Assembly: GCF_000173075.1 (NCBI RefSeq)
Contig: NZ_ABVL01000023.1
Span: forward strand, 31,945-95,944
Direction of reading: 5' to 3'
Length of the DNA stretch: 64,000 nt
DNA from: Chthoniobacter flavus Ellin428
Lineage (GTDB): Bacteria; Verrucomicrobiota; Verrucomicrobiia; Chthoniobacterales; Chthoniobacteraceae
This document shows positions 1 through 9,229 of this stretch, piece by piece. The translations under genes and the position numbers were made by a program. The notes under the pieces are model-generated. The model was not told where the DNA came from and did no database searches. It worked only from the letters and a program-made list of their open reading frames with translations. Each line of letters opens with the position of its first letter. The first letter of the stretch is position 1.

Positions 1-2
1 AT

Positions 3-950
3 CCGGTGGATCTGCCGGCAGGCATCACCGCCAGCGCACCGCATGTGGACAAGAGCGTGGATACCGTCCCGATGGTGTTTGAAGCCGCGCCGGACGCTGC
101 CATCTCGGCCCATGATTTCGACATGCAGGCCAAGCTGGTCGACCCGCCGAAGGACGCGAAGGTGACCAGCGAAGTGGATCACATGGTGGACATCATGGAA
201 TACAACAACCAGCGGCCTTTCTATGTGCGCCATCTGCACTCGCTGCCCGCCGCGGTGATCGATGAGATTCCGGTAAAGATCAGCGTCGAGCAGCCCAAGG
301 TGCCGCTGCTTCAAAGCGGTTCCATGAATTTGAAGATCAAGGCCGAGCGGAAAGGCGATTTCAAGGGACCGATCACCATCACTCTTCTCTACGCACCGCC
401 GGGCATCGGCAGCGCCGGTTTGCAGCAGATCAAGGAAGGCGAAAACGAAGGTACGGTGACCATCAGCGCCAACCCCAACGCCGCCCTGCAGAAGTGGCAG
501 ATCTGTGTCGTGGGCAATGCCGACTTCGGCAAGGGCCCGGTCTGGTTCAGCACGCAGCTCATCGACGTCGAAGTCGCCGCCCCGTTCGTCGCTGGCAAGC
601 TGGCCCGCACCTATGTGGACCAGGGGGACACCACCACCATGACGGTGGATCTCGACCAAAAGACCCCCTTCGATGGCAAGGCCAAGCTCCAGCTTCTCGG
701 CCTTCCACCAAACTGCACCGCGGAAGACGTGGAAATCACCAAGGACGACAAGCAGGCGAAGTTCACTGTCAAGGCCGACAAGACCACGCCGGCCGGACAG
801 CACAAACAAGTCTTCTGCTCATTCACCCTGCAGAAAGATGGCGAGCCCATGACGTCGACCTTTGCTCAAGGTGGCATCCTGCGCGTCGACAAGGCCAGCG
901 TCGCGAAGAACGACGCCGCGGCCACCCCCAACGAAACAGCCAAGAAGTAA
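3..950 (+). CDS. Secreted beta-rich repeat protein, C-terminal part (5' end outside window)
   Basis: The frame is open from the first bases, so the gene begins upstream. The nearest in-window start codon (GTG at 6) is not convincing. The visible 315 residues are rich in beta-strand-like segments with alternating hydrophobic residues and no catalytic motif. They look like the tail of the large pre-peptidase-C-type (PPC) or Ig-like exported proteins that precede DUF1549/DUF1553 genes in Planctomycetes and Verrucomicrobia. The C-terminus is Ala/Asn/Lys rich. The next gene starts 18 bases downstream, so the two are probably co-transcribed. The family name is inference from context and the cellular location is presumed periplasmic. 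The 5' sequence is needed to name it. Confidence 0.6.
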   Translation, partial: PVDLPAGITASAPHVDKSVDTVPMVFEAAPDAAISAHDFDMQAKLVDPPKDAKVTSEVDHMVDIMEYNNQRPFYVRHLHSLPAAVIDEIPVKISVEQPKVPLLQSGSMNLKIKAERKGDFKGPITITLLYAPPGIGSAGLQQIKEGENEGTVTISANPNAALQKWQICVVGNADFGKGPVWFSTQLIDVEVAAPFVAGKLARTYVDQGDTTTMTVDLDQKTPFDGKAKLQLLGLPPNCTAEDVEITKDDKQAKFTVKADKTTPAGQHKQVFCSFTLQKDGEPMTSTFAQGGILRVDKASVAKNDAAATPNETAKK

Positions 951-968
951 CCCAGAGTCCATTTTCCT

Positions 969-3410
969 ATGCGCTCCTCGAAAATCACCACGCTGCTCCT
1001 CTCGACCTGCCTGTTTGCCACCGGCGGGTTGTTGCACGTCGCCGCTGAGTCCGGCGCCGCTACTGTCGAGGTCTTTCCGGCCGATGTGAACCTGAAATTC
1101 CTGCGCGACAAGCAGTCGCTCGTCGTCCGCACCACCGAGGCGAATGGCGTGAATCGCAACGTCACCGCCGAGGCGAAGTTCACCCTCGTCGACCCGGGCA
1201 AGGCCCGCGTTGAGAAGGGCGTCGTGTATCCGGTGGCCGATGGCCAGACGACGCTCAAGGTGGAGTATCAAGGCCACGAGATCGACGTGCCCGTCAAAGT
1301 CGCGGAAGCGAAGACCGATCAGGCGGTCAGCTTCCGCCTCGACGTCATGCCCGTCTTCATGAAGGCCGAGTGCAATCACTGCCACGGCGCCGCCCGCGGG
1401 CAGGACGGCTTCCGCCTCTCGCTCTGGGGCTTCGATCCCGAGGGCGACCACTATCGTCTTACCCACGAGCTTTCCGGCCGCCGCATCAACCTCGCCATTC
1501 CCGAGGAATCGATGCTCGTGACCAAGGCCACGGGCGCCGCACCGCACACCGGCGGCAAGTTGTTCGAGAAGGACAGCGAAATGGCCAAGACCTTCATTCG
1601 CTGGCTCTCCGCCGGCGCGCCCAATGATCCGGCGGATATCGCCAAGCCGGTCAGCCTCGAGCTCCTGCCGAAGAAGCTCGTCCTCGAAAGCCCCGGCCAG
1701 AACTTCCAGATCACGGCGCGCGTTCACTACTCCGATGGCACAGACCGCGATGTCACCAATCTCGCGCTCTTCCTGACGAGCAACGAAGGCTCCGCGAAGA
1801 TCAGCAAGGACGGCCTCATCACCACCGGCCAGCGTGGCGAAGCATTCGTCATGGCCCGTTACGCCACCTTCACCGTCGGCACGCAGGTCATCGTCATCCC
1901 GAAGGGCCTGAAATACCAATGGCCGCAGGTCGAGGAGCGCAATTTCGTCGACAAGCTCGTCGACGAAAAACTCCAGAACCTGCGCATCACGCCCAGCGAG
2001 ATCTGCAACGACGAGACCTTCCTCCGCCGTGCCTATATCGACATCACGGGCACGCTGCCGACCAGCGAGGAAGTGACCAAGTTCACCTCCGACCAGGATT
2101 CGCAGAAGCGGGCGAAGAAGATCGACGAACTGCTCGGCCGCAGCGAATTCGTCGACCTCTGGTCGCTCAAGTTCAGCGACCTCCTGCAGGTCCGCTCTGG
2201 CAACAACAACCAGGGCAGCCCGAAGGCCACGGAGCTCTACTACACCTGGCTGCGCAACAAGTTCGAAAAGAACGTGCCGATGAACGAAATCGCCCGCCAG
2301 CTGATCAGCGCGAGCGGTTCGAACTTCGAGAATCCCGCGGCGAATTACTACCAGCTCGAGACCGATCCGCTGAAGCTCGCGGAAAACACCGCGCAGGCTT
2401 TCCTCGGCATTCGCATCCAGTGCTCGCAGTGCCATAACCATCCGTTCGATCGCTGGACGACGGAAGACTATCGCGGCTTCGTCGCCTTCTTCACGCAGAT
2501 CGGCCGCAAGCCGGGTGAAGATCCGCGCGAGAAGATCATCTTCAACAGCGGTGGCGGCGAATCGCGCAGCATCGTGGACAACCACGTGGTTCCGCCGAAG
2601 TTCCTCGGTGGCGACGCGCCGGATTGCACCGGCAAGGATCGTCGCCAGGTCCTCGCCGATTGGGTCGCCTCGCCCGATAATCCCTACTTCCCGCAGCACA
2701 TTGCCAACCTCGTGTGGGCGCAGTACATGGGCCGTGGCATCGTCGAGCCGGTGGATGATGTGCGCATCTCCAATCCCGCCTCGAATCCCGAACTGCTCGA
2801 AGCGCTGGCCAAGAAGATCATCGCGGATAATTACGACCTGCGGAAAATCGTCCGCGACATCTGCAATTCGCGCGCTTATCAGACGGCCTCACGCGCGAAC
2901 GAGACCAACGCGCTCGACGATCGCAACTTCGCCAAGGCGACCATCCGCCGCATGCGCGCCGAGGTGCTCCTCGACGCCATCACCGAGGTGACCGACACGC
3001 AGGACAAGGAAAAGTTCCGTGGCGTGCCGCTCGGCGGCCGTTCCGTGCAGATCGCCGATGGCAACACGACGAACTATTTCCTCACCACCTTCGGCCGCAA
3101 GGATCGCCAGACCGTGTGCAGCCGCGAAGAAGTCGGCCCCACGCTCAGCCAGGCGCTGCATCTCCTCAATGGCACCACCATTGAAGACAAGATCACGCAA
3201 GGCGGTGTGGTGAAGAAGCTCATGGACTCGAACCGCACCCCGCGCGAAATCGCCTCCGAGCTGTATCTCCGTTGCTTCGGCCGATTCCCGACCGAAAACG
3301 AACTGGTGAAACTCGAAAAATACTGGGGCGTCACCGAGACCCAGCCCCAGGCTTACCACGACATCTTCTGGGCGTTGCTTAACGCCAAGGAGTTCATGTT
3401 CAACCATTGA
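969..3410 (+). CDS. PSCyt2/DUF1549-DUF1553 protein with Big2-like domains and a cytochrome motif
   Basis: An 813-residue exported protein. Residues 1-27 form a signal peptide. A Big2/invasin-like beta domain follows (about 30-110), then a heme-type CNHCH motif near residue 135, a second Big2-like segment (about 225-315), the DUF1549 domain (about 320-525, containing CSQCHNHPFDRW near 484) and DUF1553 (about 570-800). This architecture is characteristic of Planctomycetes and Verrucomicrobia, where such proteins occur in many paralogues next to cytochrome/WD40 or DUF1501 genes. Function is not established; an extracytoplasmic redox or polymer-processing role is usually suggested. The start at 969 gives a clean signal peptide. 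The gene ends 6 bases before the next start, so the two form an operon. Confidence 0.9.
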   Translation: MRSSKITTLLLSTCLFATGGLLHVAAESGAATVEVFPADVNLKFLRDKQSLVVRTTEANGVNRNVTAEAKFTLVDPGKARVEKGVVYPVADGQTTLKVEYQGHEIDVPVKVAEAKTDQAVSFRLDVMPVFMKAECNHCHGAARGQDGFRLSLWGFDPEGDHYRLTHELSGRRINLAIPEESMLVTKATGAAPHTGGKLFEKDSEMAKTFIRWLSAGAPNDPADIAKPVSLELLPKKLVLESPGQNFQITARVHYSDGTDRDVTNLALFLTSNEGSAKISKDGLITTGQRGEAFVMARYATFTVGTQVIVIPKGLKYQWPQVEERNFVDKLVDEKLQNLRITPSEICNDETFLRRAYIDITGTLPTSEEVTKFTSDQDSQKRAKKIDELLGRSEFVDLWSLKFSDLLQVRSGNNNQGSPKATELYYTWLRNKFEKNVPMNEIARQLISASGSNFENPAANYYQLETDPLKLAENTAQAFLGIRIQCSQCHNHPFDRWTTEDYRGFVAFFTQIGRKPGEDPREKIIFNSGGGESRSIVDNHVVPPKFLGGDAPDCTGKDRRQVLADWVASPDNPYFPQHIANLVWAQYMGRGIVEPVDDVRISNPASNPELLEALAKKIIADNYDLRKIVRDICNSRAYQTASRANETNALDDRNFAKATIRRMRAEVLLDAITEVTDTQDKEKFRGVPLGGRSVQIADGNTTNYFLTTFGRKDRQTVCSREEVGPTLSQALHLLNGTTIEDKITQGGVVKKLMDSNRTPREIASELYLRCFGRFPTENELVKLEKYWGVTETQPQAYHDIFWALLNAKEFMFNH

Positions 3411-3416
3411 TTTGCC

Positions 3417-6300
3417 GTGAAGAAACTCGCTGTTCTTAGTGCCACGATTGCGGTTGCGCTGACCGCGCAGGGAGCGGACAAGGTCACCTACGATGAGCAG
3501 ATCATGCCCATCCTCCGCAACTCCTGCCTCAACTGCCACAACCCTGACAAGAAGAAGGCCGGCCTCGACCTTTCGACTTATCAGGCCGCGTTGCAAGGCA
3601 GTGAAAACGGCAAGGTGCTCGAATCCGGCAATCCGGCCTCGAGCCTGCTCGTGAAGTGCATCAAGCAGACCGACGATCCGAAGATGCCGCCGAAGGGGGA
3701 CAAGCTCTCGGACGCCGACATCGCGATCTTTGAAAAATGGATCGCCGGCCAGTTGCTCGAGAACGCCAGCGGCAAAGCGGTCGCGGTCTCGGCCAACAAA
3801 GTGACCGTCGCCGCCGTGTCGTTGACGCGTCCCGACGGCCCGCCGCCCATGCCGGGCGACCTGCCGCTCGAGCCGTATGTCCGCACGACGCACACCAACG
3901 CGATCGTCGCCATGGCGGTCAACCCGTGGGCGCCGGTCGTGGCCATCGGCGGCCAGAAGCAGGTGCTGCTTTACAACACCGACACGCTCCAGCCGCTCGG
4001 CGTGCTGCCGTTCCCGGAAGGGTTCCTCGATGTCCTCCATTTCAGCCGCAACGGCCAGGTGCTCATGGCCGGTGGTGGCATGGGTGGCAAGTCGGGCAAA
4101 GTCGCGCTCTGGGATCTCAAGACCGGTGAACGCATCGCCACCATCGGCAATGAATTCGACCAGGCGCTCGCCGCGGACCTCAGCCCCGATCAGCAATTCG
4201 TCGCCCTCGGCGGACCGCTCAAGCTGCTCAAGATTTACTCCACCAAGGATGGCAAACTCGTCCAGTCGATCAAGAAACACACCGACTGGGTGACAGCGAT
4301 CGCGTTCTCCGCGGATGGCAAATATCTCGCCAGCGCCGACCGCGCCGGCGGCATCCAGATTTGGGAAAGCGGCACGTGGAAGGAATTCAATACCCTGCCC
4401 GGCCACAAAGGCATGGTCACCGGCCTCGCCTTCATGCCCGGCGTCCTCGCCTCGTGCGGCGAAGACGGCAAAGTCACGTTGTGGGATGCGAAGGAAGGCA
4501 AGGAGATCAAGTCTTGGACCGCCCACGCTGGTGGTGTGGAATGGGTGGACTTCACTCCCGACGGCAAGCTCATCTCCTGCGGCCGTGACAAGATTGCCCG
4601 CGTGTGGGATCAGACCGGCAAGAAGCTCGGCGAGACGAAGCCGGCGGACGATATCGCCCTGCGCGCCGGGTTGGAAAACGATCGCATGATCGTCGGCGAT
4701 TGGACCGGCAAGATCCAGGTTGTAAAAATGGATGGCGACGTCGCTGGCACGCTGAGCGCCAACCCGCCAACGCTCGCCGAACGCGCCACCGCCACGGCGA
4801 AGGACCTGGCCGATGCGCAGATCGCCCTGCCCAAGTTGCAGGACCAACTCACTGCCGCCGAAGCCAAACTGCAGACCGAGAAGACGAATGCGGACAACGC
4901 TTACAAGGCGGCGCTCGCTGCCGCGCAGAAGCACAAGGACGAAGCGCAGAAAATTGTCGAAGCGCACAAGTCCGCCGTGCCTTCCGCGGAGAAGCATCTC
5001 ACGGAATTGAAGACGCAGATCGCCGCATCGCAAAAGACTGTGGCCGATGCCAGGACGGCGGTCGAAGCCGCGCAGAAAACGCTCGCTGACAAGCAGGCCG
5101 CGATCAACACGCCCGGCGCGGAGATCGATACCGCCAGGCAGGAAGTCACCAACAAGACGACCGCCCAGACGGAAGCGGAGAAGCAACTGACCGCGCGTAA
5201 AGACGAAGTCACCAAGGCCGAAGCCGAATTGACGAAGCTGCGTGCGTCCACCCCGGCAGCCATCGCTGCGGCGGAGAAAGTGTTGCAGCAGGCCAACACG
5301 CAGTTGGCCACCGCGCAGAAACCGCCGGCCCCTGTTGCCGCCGTGACCGCTGCCGAGCAGGATGTCACGAAGATCAAGGCTTCGATCGAGGACACCAAAG
5401 CGCAGATCATTGCGGACAAGGCCAATGCGGACCGTTGGAAAGTCGCGCAGGTTCTGCAGAGCGCCCACGACGCTCACGACGCGTTGCTCGCCAAGCAGGC
5501 CCAGTACGAGCAGCTCATGCAAACCGCGAAGGATGCCCCGCAGGCGATCGAGAACGCCAGGAACGATCTCGCGAATGCGCAGAAGACCATTGCGGACGCC
5601 CCGGCCAAAGCGAAGGAGAAGGAAGACGCTTTTGCCAAGGCTCGCGAGGCCGTCGAAGCCGCCAAGAAAACCGTCGCCGCGGCGGAAGATCTGGCCAAGG
5701 AAAAGGACAAGAACGCCCAGACCGTCGCGGATAACGCGCCGACCATGGGCGATGTCACGAATCTCACCAAGAAGATGGAAGGTCTGAATGCCGAGGCGGC
5801 GAAGCTGCGCGAAGAACGCAATTCGCACTCGCAGGGCAGCCCCGAATATCTCGCCGCGAATACCAAATATCAGGCGAAAAAAGCGGAGATCACGAACACG
5901 CAAACGGGCATTGACCGCCGCGAGCGCGAAGAACATGGAGGCCCCGGAAGTGAAAGCCGCGCAGGCGGAATCCGACAAGGCCCGCGCTGCTTTCGACGAA
6001 GCCAAGCGTGGCTTGAAGCCGCTCATCAAGGCCGCGGCGGAAGCCGAGAAGGCGATCGCCCAGGCCAAGAAAAACGTCGAGGCCGCGACCCAGCTCGCCG
6101 CGCGTTTGCAGAAGGACATGCCGCAGATCATCAAGGACGCGGAAACGCAGAAGACGGAGGCCGAAAAAGCCGCCGCGATTGCCGCCAAGGAAGTGGAAGC
6201 CGCCAAGGCCGAAGCTGACAAACGCCGCGCCGATTACGAGACGATCAAGGGTGGAGGCGCCAAGGCCGCCGCCCTGGCAACGCCGGCGAAGAAATCGTAG
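3417..6300 (+). CDS. PSCyt1 cytochrome-WD40-long coiled-coil protein (one apparent frameshift)
   Basis: The GTG start gives a signal peptide (residues 1-20), then a planctomycete-type cytochrome c domain with CLNCH near residue 38 and the distal PKMPPKG segment. WD40 repeats follow (about 150-440), then an Ala/Lys/Glu-rich coiled coil of about 500 residues. The frame breaks near 5920. The upstream frame would continue to a stop at 6218 with basic, non-helical sequence, while the Ala/Lys/Glu coiled coil resumes in the +1 frame (KNMEAPEVKAAQ) and stops at 6300. Removing one C from GACCGCC near 5920 gives a continuous protein of about 960 residues. The protein is probably periplasmic and acts with the preceding DUF1549/DUF1553 protein. 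The coiled coil is unusually long for a PSCyt1-WD40 protein. Confidence 0.85.
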
Positions 6301-6318
6301 GCGGTGAGCGCCCGCGCG

Positions 6319-6413
6319 GACAGGAGGGATAGGAAGAATAGGAAATAGAGGAATAAGACTTCGATCCGTCCTATTGTTCCTCTCCTTCCTATTTCTCCTA
6401 TTGGAGGAGCAGC
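6319..6413. repeat. Inverted repeat of TAGGA/TCCTA words (copy 1)
   Basis: A purine-rich arm (words such as GGATAGGAAGAATAGGAAA) is followed by an imperfect reverse complement (TTCCTATTTCTCCTATT). It lies between two convergent genes whose stops are at 6300 and 6440. A long imperfect RNA hairpin is possible on either strand, so bidirectional termination is plausible. Related copies are at 18025, 36097 and 45266. Confidence 0.75.
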
Positions 6414-6439
6414 CGCTACGAGGGCGGTATTTCTGCGGA

Positions 6440-9229
6440 CTACTTCGTCGTTACCCGCCAGACTTCGGCGGAATTGCTGCCGTCGAAAACGGCGAAGTCG
6501 TCCGGGCGATCGGTGCCAATCAAGGCGATCGGCGGATGGCCGTTTTTGTAAAACTTCTCCTCGCTGTGAATGCCCCGGTGGTCGATGTCCACGACGACGC
6601 CTTCGCATCCGCGGCCATCGCTCGTCCCGGCGAGGAGCACGAGCGTGCCGTTGCCGAGAAAAACCGCCCGCGGCCGGGCCAGGTGTGAGGCCAGCATCTC
6701 CACGTCATCCGACAATGCATCGAGCCAGAAAATCGCGACGCCTTGTTCGCAGCGTGCGACCACCGCGCAAGGCAGAAACGGCGCGGAGGCGTCGAAGCCC
6801 AAAATTGGGGACTCAAGCTCCCAGCGCCGTTCGGTCTTCCCATTTTTGAACAGAAGCAGAAAGGGCCCGCAGGCAATCCAGACATGTCCTCGCAGGGCGA
6901 AGAGGATGACCTCTGAAGAAGTTCGAACGGGTAGTTGAAGCACCAACGAGACATCGAAGGAGCCGATGAGACGTCCGTCCATCGCGCGCTCCTCCAACAA
7001 CAGATGTCCATCCGAGATGCGCAGCACCCACCATTGGGTTCCGCTAATGCTCAGGGTGAACGCATCGTTCGCTACCCAACTCGGAACGCCGACGCGTAAT
7101 TGTGCCGGGTTCGTATCGGTCGTGGGAATGACTTGGACGTTTCGATCCGTTGGCAGCGGAATCGGGACGAGAAAGTCGGGCTGGCTTCGCGCCTCATCGG
7201 CGGTGAGGGTCAACAAGGTCCGAGCCCCTTTTGGGCCACAGGTCCAGGAGGCGGCGTTCTGAAACTGTCCCTGCCAATTGCCCCGTAGCAAGACCATCTG
7301 GTTTTGCTTGTTCGCCAGGACCACGAATCGCGACCCCACCCGCCGGACGGCAAGCCACTGCAGACCGCTGGGCAGCGGAATGGAGCCGAGAAGGTTTGGC
7401 TTGCCGAGGCGACCGGAGCCCGCCTTACGCGGCGGCGGCGGGGGTGGCGGCAAAGCCAGAACCTTTTGGAGTGCCGTGGTACGATCGGCGAGGAAGCGGC
7501 TAGCATCCCGGGCCAGCAGCCGATCTTCCGGGGCGAGCCGGGCGATGATCTGAACTCCGCGGCGGATGTGCTCCAAGTCATCGCCGGCGAGTCGCTCGCT
7601 GAGCTTTACGCGCGCCAGGTCGGTGGCAACGACGCGCACGGTGAGGTCGGGATACGACTCGCGCAACTTTTCGAGCACCTCGCCAAGCGGAATGCTCTTG
7701 GCCACTGGAGTCGTCTCTTTTCGCAGCTCGGCAAGCCGCTGGCTCGTCGCTTCATGCCGGGCCAGCCGGCCCAGGAGGGTAAACTCCGCGCCGAGGCATT
7801 GCGCGGCCTGTGGTCCACCTAGCCAGCCACGGCGCAGCAGGGCAATCGCTTCGTCAGGTACGCGCAGTCGTTGCTCGAGCAATTCCGCCGCGCCGACGAA
7901 ATCGACCGCCGCCACCTTCACCTCGACCGCCCGTCGATAGGCGACCGCCGCCGCCTCTTCATTCTCCAGTCGCCGCTGCAGATCGCCCAGCTCGATCCAT
8001 TTCCCTTCCTTCTCGTAAATCGCCACCGCTTCCGTAAAGAGCCCGCCCGCGACGAAACATTCCGCCGCCACCATCGGCTGGCGAAGATGATCTCGATAGA
8101 GAATCGCTGCCTCGGCAAACAGCCGCCCTTCCTTCAACACGGCTGCGGCCGCGGCAAGATCGCCCAGCAACTCCGCATAAATGTAGGCCGCGCGCTTGAA
8201 CCTCCCAAGTTGCTGCTCGTGCAAAGCCAGCTCCCGATAGCGCTTGGTCAACTTCTGGCGCAAGGCCCACGGTACGTCCCATGGATCACTCGCCCGGCCG
8301 CCGCCGATATTCCCGAGGTTGAAATTGACGTTGCGCGTACCGAGGCGTGTGCCGGGTGGAGTTCGACCGCGTCCGGGTGAGCCGCCCAACGGCAAGGCGT
8401 GGCGCAAGCCGCGGTCCGGATCATTTTCCAGCATTTTCATGAGCCGCAGCAGCTCGCTGTGGCGCAGGTCTTCCATCTCCTGGGTCAGCCCGCTGAGCTT
8501 GGCGCTTGCCCAGTCGAGCACCTGGTTGATCCAGTTGTTCTTCGGTCCGCCGGACGGCAGCATCGAGAAAAACTTTTGCACCGCGCCGGCGCCCAGCCCG
8601 CGCATGGCCCGGCCCATTTTTCCGGACATCCCGGCAGAGGGCTCGTCCGGTCGCGGCGGGAGATTCTTGATCGGATCCGAGCCGATCTCCTTTTGCGCGT
8701 CACCGAAGATGTCTTCGATCTGCGGCAAGGTGTGCCGCACTACTGCGGCGATGTGCGAGTTCAGCTCCGCACCGGCCCGCGCGGCATTCCAATCCGAGGA
8801 CGCGACTTCCGCCGACGCCAGCAGTTGCCAGACGCCGCAGGCCTCTGCGGGATCAAACTCCACGACGCCGATGGCGGGATGAAACAGCGTCACTGCGGCG
8901 CGGCACAGCGTGGCGATCTCCGTCGCGGCCACCGGAGGAAAAAGCTCGGCCTCCACTGGCAGAAACAGTTTTTCGGCGATCGTGCCGAGGGCCATCGCCC
9001 GTACGTCCTTCGGCTGAGCTGCGCTTTTTGGTGGAACGACCAGCAGACCGCTGGGCTGATAATCGCCGGCCTCGCGAGGCACGATGTAGCAGCGCATGCC
9101 TTCCAGCGGGATCCGCCAGCGACTGAGCTCTGCGAGCCAATCCGCCGGCTTGCCGCCGGACAGGAACCACGCGGCCGTTTCCCGCTGTGCGCAATCGCAG
9201 CGTCGAAGGTGAAGGACGCGCGGGGTCAT
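6440..9229 (-). CDS. bpX-type protein: N-terminal domain, TPR-like repeats, C-terminal beta-propeller
   Basis: A protein of 929 residues, last gene of the MoxR operon. The start at 9229 (MTPRVLHLRRC) overlaps the preceding stop as ATGA, so translation is probably coupled. Residues 1-200 form a globular domain like the N-terminal bpX domain of MoxR-vWA-beta-propeller ternary systems. About 320-480 holds helical TPR-like repeats with many YIYAELLGD and AAILYRDHL type helices. A polyproline linker lies near 610. About 620-929 is a beta-strand-rich region with WxV/WxxC repeats that reads as a propeller. No enzyme motif is visible. The family (bpX6-like) is from memory of domain architecture, not a search. 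Probable role: scaffold or sensor partner of the ATPase. Confidence 0.7.
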   Translation of the reverse strand: MTPRVLHLRRCDCAQRETAAWFLSGGKPADWLAELSRWRIPLEGMRCYIVPREAGDYQPSGLLVVPPKSAAQPKDVRAMALGTIAEKLFLPVEAELFPPVAATEIATLCRAAVTLFHPAIGVVEFDPAEACGVWQLLASAEVASSDWNAARAGAELNSHIAAVVRHTLPQIEDIFGDAQKEIGSDPIKNLPPRPDEPSAGMSGKMGRAMRGLGAGAVQKFFSMLPSGGPKNNWINQVLDWASAKLSGLTQEMEDLRHSELLRLMKMLENDPDRGLRHALPLGGSPGRGRTPPGTRLGTRNVNFNLGNIGGGRASDPWDVPWALRQKLTKRYRELALHEQQLGRFKRAAYIYAELLGDLAAAAAVLKEGRLFAEAAILYRDHLRQPMVAAECFVAGGLFTEAVAIYEKEGKWIELGDLQRRLENEEAAAVAYRRAVEVKVAAVDFVGAAELLEQRLRVPDEAIALLRRGWLGGPQAAQCLGAEFTLLGRLARHEATSQRLAELRKETTPVAKSIPLGEVLEKLRESYPDLTVRVVATDLARVKLSERLAGDDLEHIRRGVQIIARLAPEDRLLARDASRFLADRTTALQKVLALPPPPPPPRKAGSGRLGKPNLLGSIPLPSGLQWLAVRRVGSRFVVLANKQNQMVLLRGNWQGQFQNAASWTCGPKGARTLLTLTADEARSQPDFLVPIPLPTDRNVQVIPTTDTNPAQLRVGVPSWVANDAFTLSISGTQWWVLRISDGHLLLEERAMDGRLIGSFDVSLVLQLPVRTSSEVILFALRGHVWIACGPFLLLFKNGKTERRWELESPILGFDASAPFLPCAVVARCEQGVAIFWLDALSDDVEMLASHLARPRAVFLGNGTLVLLAGTSDGRGCEGVVVDIDHRGIHSEEKFYKNGHPPIALIGTDRPDDFAVFDGSNSAEVWRVTTK

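Noticed and set aside
5915..5945. Programmed +1 frameshift in the cytochrome-WD40 gene
   Set aside because: There is no slippery heptamer or stop-codon context, and the same single-base insertion pattern breaks eight unrelated genes, so an error is simpler.
2889..6221. Very long open reading frame on the minus strand opposite the cytochrome/WD40 genes
   Set aside because: It is an Arg/Leu/Gly-rich antisense frame caused by GC-rich codons of the real genes; no start context, no domain, and it crosses three plus-strand genes. The same applies to long antisense frames at 819-2699, 19910-22936 and 46546-48336.
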